In this document: positions 60,724 through 64,000 of the stretch, piece by piece | Numbering within the stretch: the stretch's first letter is position 1 | How the letters are laid out: each line of letters opens with the position of its first letter | NCBI GenBank assembly: GCA_009712635.1 | Contig: WASS01000020.1 | Coordinates: 1,001,208 to 1,065,207, forward strand | Direction: 5' to 3' | DNA length: 64,000 bases | Source: Hungatella sp. | GTDB taxonomy: Bacteria; Bacillota; Clostridia; Lachnospirales; Lachnospiraceae | Notes under the pieces: model-generated | Told to the model about the DNA's origin: nothing | The model's database searches: none | The model's input: only the letters and a program-made list of their open reading frames with translations | Made by a program: the position numbers and the translations under genes

Positions 60724-61611
60724 TCAGGCACGTGACAACATGGGAAACATCACTTTATTGTCCCTAAATATATTATCTTTTCCATTTAGCACAAATAAGT
60801 GATTGTCTTCCTCCTGGGATTCTTCAATTGTATAGCCATATTTTAATTCTGGTGTAAATCCCAGAAACACATAATCTGTATCATCATTAGCCAAAATACC
60901 TAAAATATCATCCAGACTGTTATTAGCATCGGCAAAAACATCATAACAAATAAGCCTGTTTTTCTCATGTTTAACCACTGCAACAGCATCATATTGCTGG
61001 ATATAATAAATATCATTCGCTCTGAATTGTATACAATGAAATACGAACTGACTCAGATTATCCACTTTTAGTTCGGAAAATGGATTTCCTTTCCTATAAC
61101 TTTTAATTAATAATTCCCAATCTTCCGGATTCTCTATATTAAGCTTTCTATATATCCCCTCTGATTTTAAGATGTTCTTACTATATTCAAATTCTTTGTA
61201 TTCCTCAAAATTAAACTTAGGATAAAAATCAACAACGGAATCATTAGATAATAGATAAACTGCATTGCATTTATTCACCCAATCGGCTAAAACGTTTTCC
61301 ATCAGATAGCGGTTTAATCCTTTGTTTCTATACTCAGGCAGAGTCATAACCGTGCTGATTTGTACATATCTCTTTTGTTGGCCTTTCCAGTTTATATCAT
61401 TCACACATACCGCCACACTTGAGACTGCCGTATCCCCATGCATAATAATATATGGGATATAACGGTTATCCATATAACCGGATTGATACCACTTTTCATA
61501 TTTTAGTTTGTATATATCTTTTGAAAGCTGAAAGTAACGGTTTCTTGTAAATTCATCTTCCATAACACGATCAATATAATTATATGCTTGTCCCTTTATG
61601 TTACATTGCAT
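60724..61611 (-). CDS. GNAT-family N-acetyltransferase (two-domain)
   Basis: 295 residues. The acetyl-CoA motif is VQISTVMTLPEYRNKGLNRYLMENVLADW (about 84-112); NAVYLLSNDSVVDFYPKFNF completes the GNAT core. The C-terminal half (about 150-295) is a second domain of unclear function, giving an Eis/YitI-like length. ATG 61611 is chosen over TTG 61617 because GGAGGGG is then well placed; the gene overlaps the ABM gene upstream by 16 bp. Confidence 0.85.
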   Translation of the reverse strand: MQCNIKGQAYNYIDRVMEDEFTRNRYFQLSKDIYKLKYEKWYQSGYMDNRYIPYIIMHGDTAVSSVAVCVNDINWKGQQKRYVQISTVMTLPEYRNKGLNRYLMENVLADWVNKCNAVYLLSNDSVVDFYPKFNFEEYKEFEYSKNILKSEGIYRKLNIENPEDWELLIKSYRKGNPFSELKVDNLSQFVFHCIQFRANDIYYIQQYDAVAVVKHEKNRLICYDVFADANNSLDDILGILANDDTDYVFLGFTPELKYGYTIEESQEEDNHLFVLNGKDNIFRDNKVMFPMLSRA

Positions 61612-61958
61612 TCCCAATCCCCTCCCACATCACTGCTTTTTTCCTTAAAAGGATTCCCGCTATCCGTTACCTCTTGTATAATCACAATGGGATCAGATAT
61701 TAATCCATATTTGTCATCCTCTGGATATGTAACAGCAATTCGAGGGTTATCTCCGGCAAATGCGATCATGCTATCCATTGAGTCCCATTTAGTGCACAAG
61801 AAAAAATGAGCATATTGATCCTGTTCGATTATCTCCAAATAGGCTCCCTGATTGCCTTTTATAGCAAGAGATTCTTTCACACCTGTCTCATATTCATATA
61901 TTTCAAACTCATCTTTCATATCTAAAGGAACCATTCCGTGCCACGTTCTTGAAATCAT
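61596..61958 (-). CDS. Antibiotic biosynthesis monooxygenase (ABM)-like protein
   Basis: 120 residues. SRTWHGMVPLDMKDEFEIYEYETG, then GNQGAYLEIIEQDQYAHFFLCTKWDSMDSMIAFAG, then RIAVTYPEDDKYGL: the dimeric ferredoxin-like barrel of the ABM family, which oxidises small aromatic or heme-like substrates or has no known activity. ATG 61958 follows GGAGTGATATAAATC. Its 3' end overlaps the GNAT gene by 16 bp. Confidence 0.82.
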   Translation of the reverse strand: MISRTWHGMVPLDMKDEFEIYEYETGVKESLAIKGNQGAYLEIIEQDQYAHFFLCTKWDSMDSMIAFAGDNPRIAVTYPEDDKYGLISDPIVIIQEVTDSGNPFKEKSSDVGGDWECNVT

Positions 61959-61977
61959 GATTTATATCACTCCTAAC

Positions 61978-62508
61978 CTATGTATAAAATTCTGTTCTGG
62001 TAATGGAATATACACTTGTTTTTATATTGATCTGATCGGTATACTCCTCACGCAAAGACATCCCCATCTTTTCAGCTACTTTTCTTGATGGAATATTAGT
62101 AGACTTCTGATACGAGAAGACCTCGTTAAAATCAGTGTTCTTAAAGACATAGCCCAAACATGCTTTTGATGCCTGGGAAGCATATCCTTTATTCCAAAAA
62201 TTCTTATTAATATGATAGCCGATTTCAGGAAACAAATTGCCATCACGATAGATATTTTGCATGGTAATGCCGCAATCACCAATGAACTCATTGGTTTTCT
62301 TTAAGATAACCGCCCATAATCCAAAGCCGTATTTGCTATAATTATCAAGGTTCCAGTTTATCCACTTTCTTGTCTGGTTCTCATCAAATTCACTTGGATA
62401 ATACTGCATCGTCTCTTTATCGGATAATATCTGATGCCAGGCATCAAAGTCCGCCATTGTCAGCTCTCTTAATGCAATCTGATCTGTTTCTATAATATAT
62501 TTAGTCAT
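61978..62508 (-). CDS. GNAT-family N-acetyltransferase (RimJ/RimL-like)
   Basis: 176 residues: LRELTMADFDAWHQILSDKETMQYYP, EIGYHINKNFWNKGYASQASKACLGYVFKN (acetyl-CoA motif, about 89-118) and NIPSRKVAEKMGMSLREEY. Typical of the RimJ/RimL group that acetylates protein N-termini or small amines. ATG 62508 follows AGGGGAGAGATA. Confidence 0.9.
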   Translation of the reverse strand: MTKYIIETDQIALRELTMADFDAWHQILSDKETMQYYPSEFDENQTRKWINWNLDNYSKYGFGLWAVILKKTNEFIGDCGITMQNIYRDGNLFPEIGYHINKNFWNKGYASQASKACLGYVFKNTDFNEVFSYQKSTNIPSRKVAEKMGMSLREEYTDQINIKTSVYSITRTEFYT

Positions 62509-62523
62509 TATCTCTCCCCTAAT

Positions 62524-62748
62524 TTATTCCACGTCCCGCTCATTTAGTAAAATCATTTCAAACTCAATTTCATGTTTTAACGGGATATCATAATTACCTA
62601 AAAGCGGGATAGCAGGTTTTATTTTTCTCGAAATATCCAATGAATTATGATAAAATCCAGCCAAGTCAAATCCGCGCTTCTTGTAAAATCGGATTGCAAA
62701 GGAATTTACTTTTTCCCTGTTTTGCCTATTGATCATTATATATTCCAT
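62524..62748 (-). pseudogene. C-terminal fragment of a GNAT acetyltransferase
   Basis: 74 codons from ATG 62748. The piece VNSFAIRFYKKRGFDLAGFYHN followed by PLLGNYDIPLKHEIEFEMIL matches only the last third of GNAT proteins (the A-x-x-FYxKxGF motif to the C-terminal strands); the acetyl-CoA-binding part is missing. It directly follows the methyltransferase gene. Probably a truncated pseudogene. Confidence 0.6.
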
Positions 62749-62753
62749 AAAAA

Positions 62754-63506
62754 TCACCGCTTTGCAACCAATGTAAATTCTCCTGGTACACTTTTATTTT
62801 CCCATGCAGGGTGCTCATCAAATCGGGACAATGTGAATCCCGCCGTAATAACTGCATTAATTATTTCACTGATCGTGTATTTTCTATAACTGCATAAAGG
62901 CATCTGTTTCCGAATTTCATCAGGGAAAAATCGTGCATGAGCCATCTCACCTTCAAATACCTCACTTGAAAAATAATTGATTGCAGGCTGTTCTAGCCCT
63001 AACATATCCGCTATCTTTTGAAAGGGATGGAAATCACTGCATATAAGCTTTCCATTTGACTTAAGGAGCTGATACATTACTTTCATGAATTGGTCAAGAT
63101 CATGAAAATAGTGAAGTATTCCGCCCTCCATAAATACCACATCAAAAGAATCTCCATATTTGTTCATGTCAATTTCCAAAACATCCCCAACAACAAAATC
63201 AATTTTTACCTTTGCGGCATCTGCTACCTCAAGTGCGTATTTTTTATTGTCTTCTGATATATCAAAAATTGTTACTTCTGATCCCAGAATTGCAAGAGGG
63301 ATTGCTTTCTTTCCACATGACCCACATATATTGGCTACTTTTATATCTTTATCAGTCTCAAAATAATCTGCATACCGTTTCAGCATCCCCCTTGGGTCTT
63401 CCAAATCCTTCTTTGCCCTGTCTTTGGGTTCACCTGAATTATTAATCCAAAAATCATATGCATTATATTCCCATGCTTTTTTATTTTGTTGACAATAATC
63501 TTCCAT
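62754..63506 (-). CDS. Class I SAM-dependent methyltransferase
   Basis: 250 residues. Motif I is KVANICGSCGKKAIPLAILG (about 55-74), followed by VTIFDISEDNKKYA, IDFVVGDVLEID and VVFMEGGILHYFHDLDQFM. A C-terminal insertion with FSSEVFEGEMAHARFFPDEI is common in small-molecule methyltransferases of this type. ATG 63506 has AAAGGATTAT upstream; an in-frame start 21 bases earlier is less well supported. Substrate unknown. Confidence 0.88.
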   Translation of the reverse strand: MEDYCQQNKKAWEYNAYDFWINNSGEPKDRAKKDLEDPRGMLKRYADYFETDKDIKVANICGSCGKKAIPLAILGSEVTIFDISEDNKKYALEVADAAKVKIDFVVGDVLEIDMNKYGDSFDVVFMEGGILHYFHDLDQFMKVMYQLLKSNGKLICSDFHPFQKIADMLGLEQPAINYFSSEVFEGEMAHARFFPDEIRKQMPLCSYRKYTISEIINAVITAGFTLSRFDEHPAWENKSVPGEFTLVAKR

Positions 63507-63530
63507 ATAATCCTTTCCTGTCTTCAAAAA

Positions 63531-64000
63531 TTAAGATTGATTTTTCAATTTAATTGGAATAAATGTTTCCATCTGAGCCCAGCCTTGGGCTTGTATAATT
63601 TCAGCAGGCGTTATGATATGTCCCATTGGATAATGATTTTGGCGGATATCTAATTCTAAATAATCCGAGCTTTCAATATATTTTAGAGCCTCCTTACACA
63701 GCTTTCCGTTGGTTTCTTCATCTCCATCTTTGTAAGAATAAGTCAAATAATAACCACCATCAAAATGAATTACTTCATTTCCACCATCATCCATTTCTTC
63801 ACTCAACGCCCATATCCAAACCATTCCCTGTTGTTCTTCATCATAGTAAAGAAAATCTCTTGGTAAAAACCGGTCTCTGTCCGACAGGTTCATAGCAGAA
63901 AAATATATATCAAATTTGCCTAAGACTCCTTCAGAAGAAAAATCAAAATCTTTGTCTACCCCAGATGATGCTGCTTGGAATGGGGGTAATGAGATTATCC
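63531..64000 (-). CDS. GyrI-like effector-binding domain, C-terminal part of a gene cut by the window edge
   Basis: The frame is open to the window end (157 residues visible). It reads IISLPPFQAASSGVDKDFDF, then LGKFDIYFSAMNLSDRDRFLPRDF, then DDGGNEVIHFDGGYYLTYSYKDGDE and PMGHIITPAEIIQAQGWAQM. An internal Met at 63893 gives the appearance of a 120-residue gene, but the family motif continues upstream of it, so the true start is outside the window. This domain commonly forms the ligand-binding C-terminus of MerR- or AraC-type multidrug regulators. Ends 24 bp before the methyltransferase gene. Confidence 0.82.
   Translation of the reverse strand, partial: IISLPPFQAASSGVDKDFDFSSEGVLGKFDIYFSAMNLSDRDRFLPRDFLYYDEEQQGMVWIWALSEEMDDGGNEVIHFDGGYYLTYSYKDGDEETNGKLCKEALKYIESSDYLELDIRQNHYPMGHIITPAEIIQAQGWAQMETFIPIKLKNQS

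Noticed and set aside
63531-63893. Complete 120-residue gene starting at 63893
   Set aside because: The frame and the domain pattern continue past this Met to the window end, so it is an internal Met of a larger gene.
54114-64000. Chromosomal integron cassette array, suggested by many unrelated same-strand GNAT-like genes
   Set aside because: Gaps are mostly under 40 bp with no recurring attC-like imperfect palindromes, and no integrase is in the window.

Overview
The window looks like chromosome from a spore-forming, anaerobic Clostridia, most likely a Lachnospiraceae (Lacrimispora/Enterocloster-like) species. The reasons are moderate-to-low GC, AGGAGG-type ribosome sites, frequent TTG starts, T-box and preQ1 leaders, a YesM/YesN two-component pair beside a sugar ABC transporter, and many single-domain Firmicutes families. 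No rRNA, tRNA, CRISPR array, insertion sequence or prophage module was seen.

Layout. 1-6.6 kb: the start of a GH95 fucosidase-like gene, then (all minus strand) a MarR regulator, a heterodimeric ABC exporter and two HlyD-type adaptors in one operon. 6.6-13.7 kb: a DUF3892 protein, a sugar ABC transporter (binding protein plus two permeases) and a divergent YesM/YesN-type two-component system. 13.8-16.1 kb: a membrane-anchored lipase-like protein and an aromatic-acid-exporter-family protein. 16.1-19.25 kb: a complete preQ1 operon queD-queE-folE-queC-queF behind a preQ1-I riboswitch. 19.3-25.8 kb: a berberine-bridge-type FAD oxidase, a GH4 glycosidase with its RpiR regulator, a cell-wall amidase, an MBL-fold hydrolase and an AIM24 protein.

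25.9-33.6 kb is the most unusual block. A response regulator, a sensor kinase, a DltA-like adenylating ligase, a LysA-fold PLP decarboxylase, an acyl carrier protein, an MBOAT acyltransferase and a DltD/SGNH-like protein run as one tight operon with overlapping start and stop codons. The parts match D-alanylation (Dlt) logic, but the inserted decarboxylase points to an envelope polymer decorated with a decarboxylated or otherwise modified amino acid, regulated by the operon's own two-component system.

33.6-54 kb is mixed metabolism: an alanine-type aminotransferase under a T-box with a GCA specifier; a PadR regulator divergent from an OFA-family transporter and an Fe-S/flavin enoate-reductase-like enzyme; Gfo/Idh/MocA with carbonic anhydrase; a beta-propeller; MsrAB with a Nudix hydrolase; a DUF2935 protein facing a GMC oxidoreductase with its small subunit (both with possible sigma-E-type promoters); a DMT exporter with a divergent MarR and a pair of near-identical operator palindromes; a siroheme sulfite/nitrite reductase; and a TetR/hydrolase/SRPBCC operon. 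54-64 kb is an AT-rich accessory stretch, almost wholly on the minus strand, of small stand-alone enzymes (GNAT acetyltransferases, DinB, CPBP protease, S51 peptidase, nucleoside phosphorylase, ABM, methyltransferase, GyrI-like domains) with two decayed gene fragments. It ends in a GyrI-domain gene cut by the window edge.
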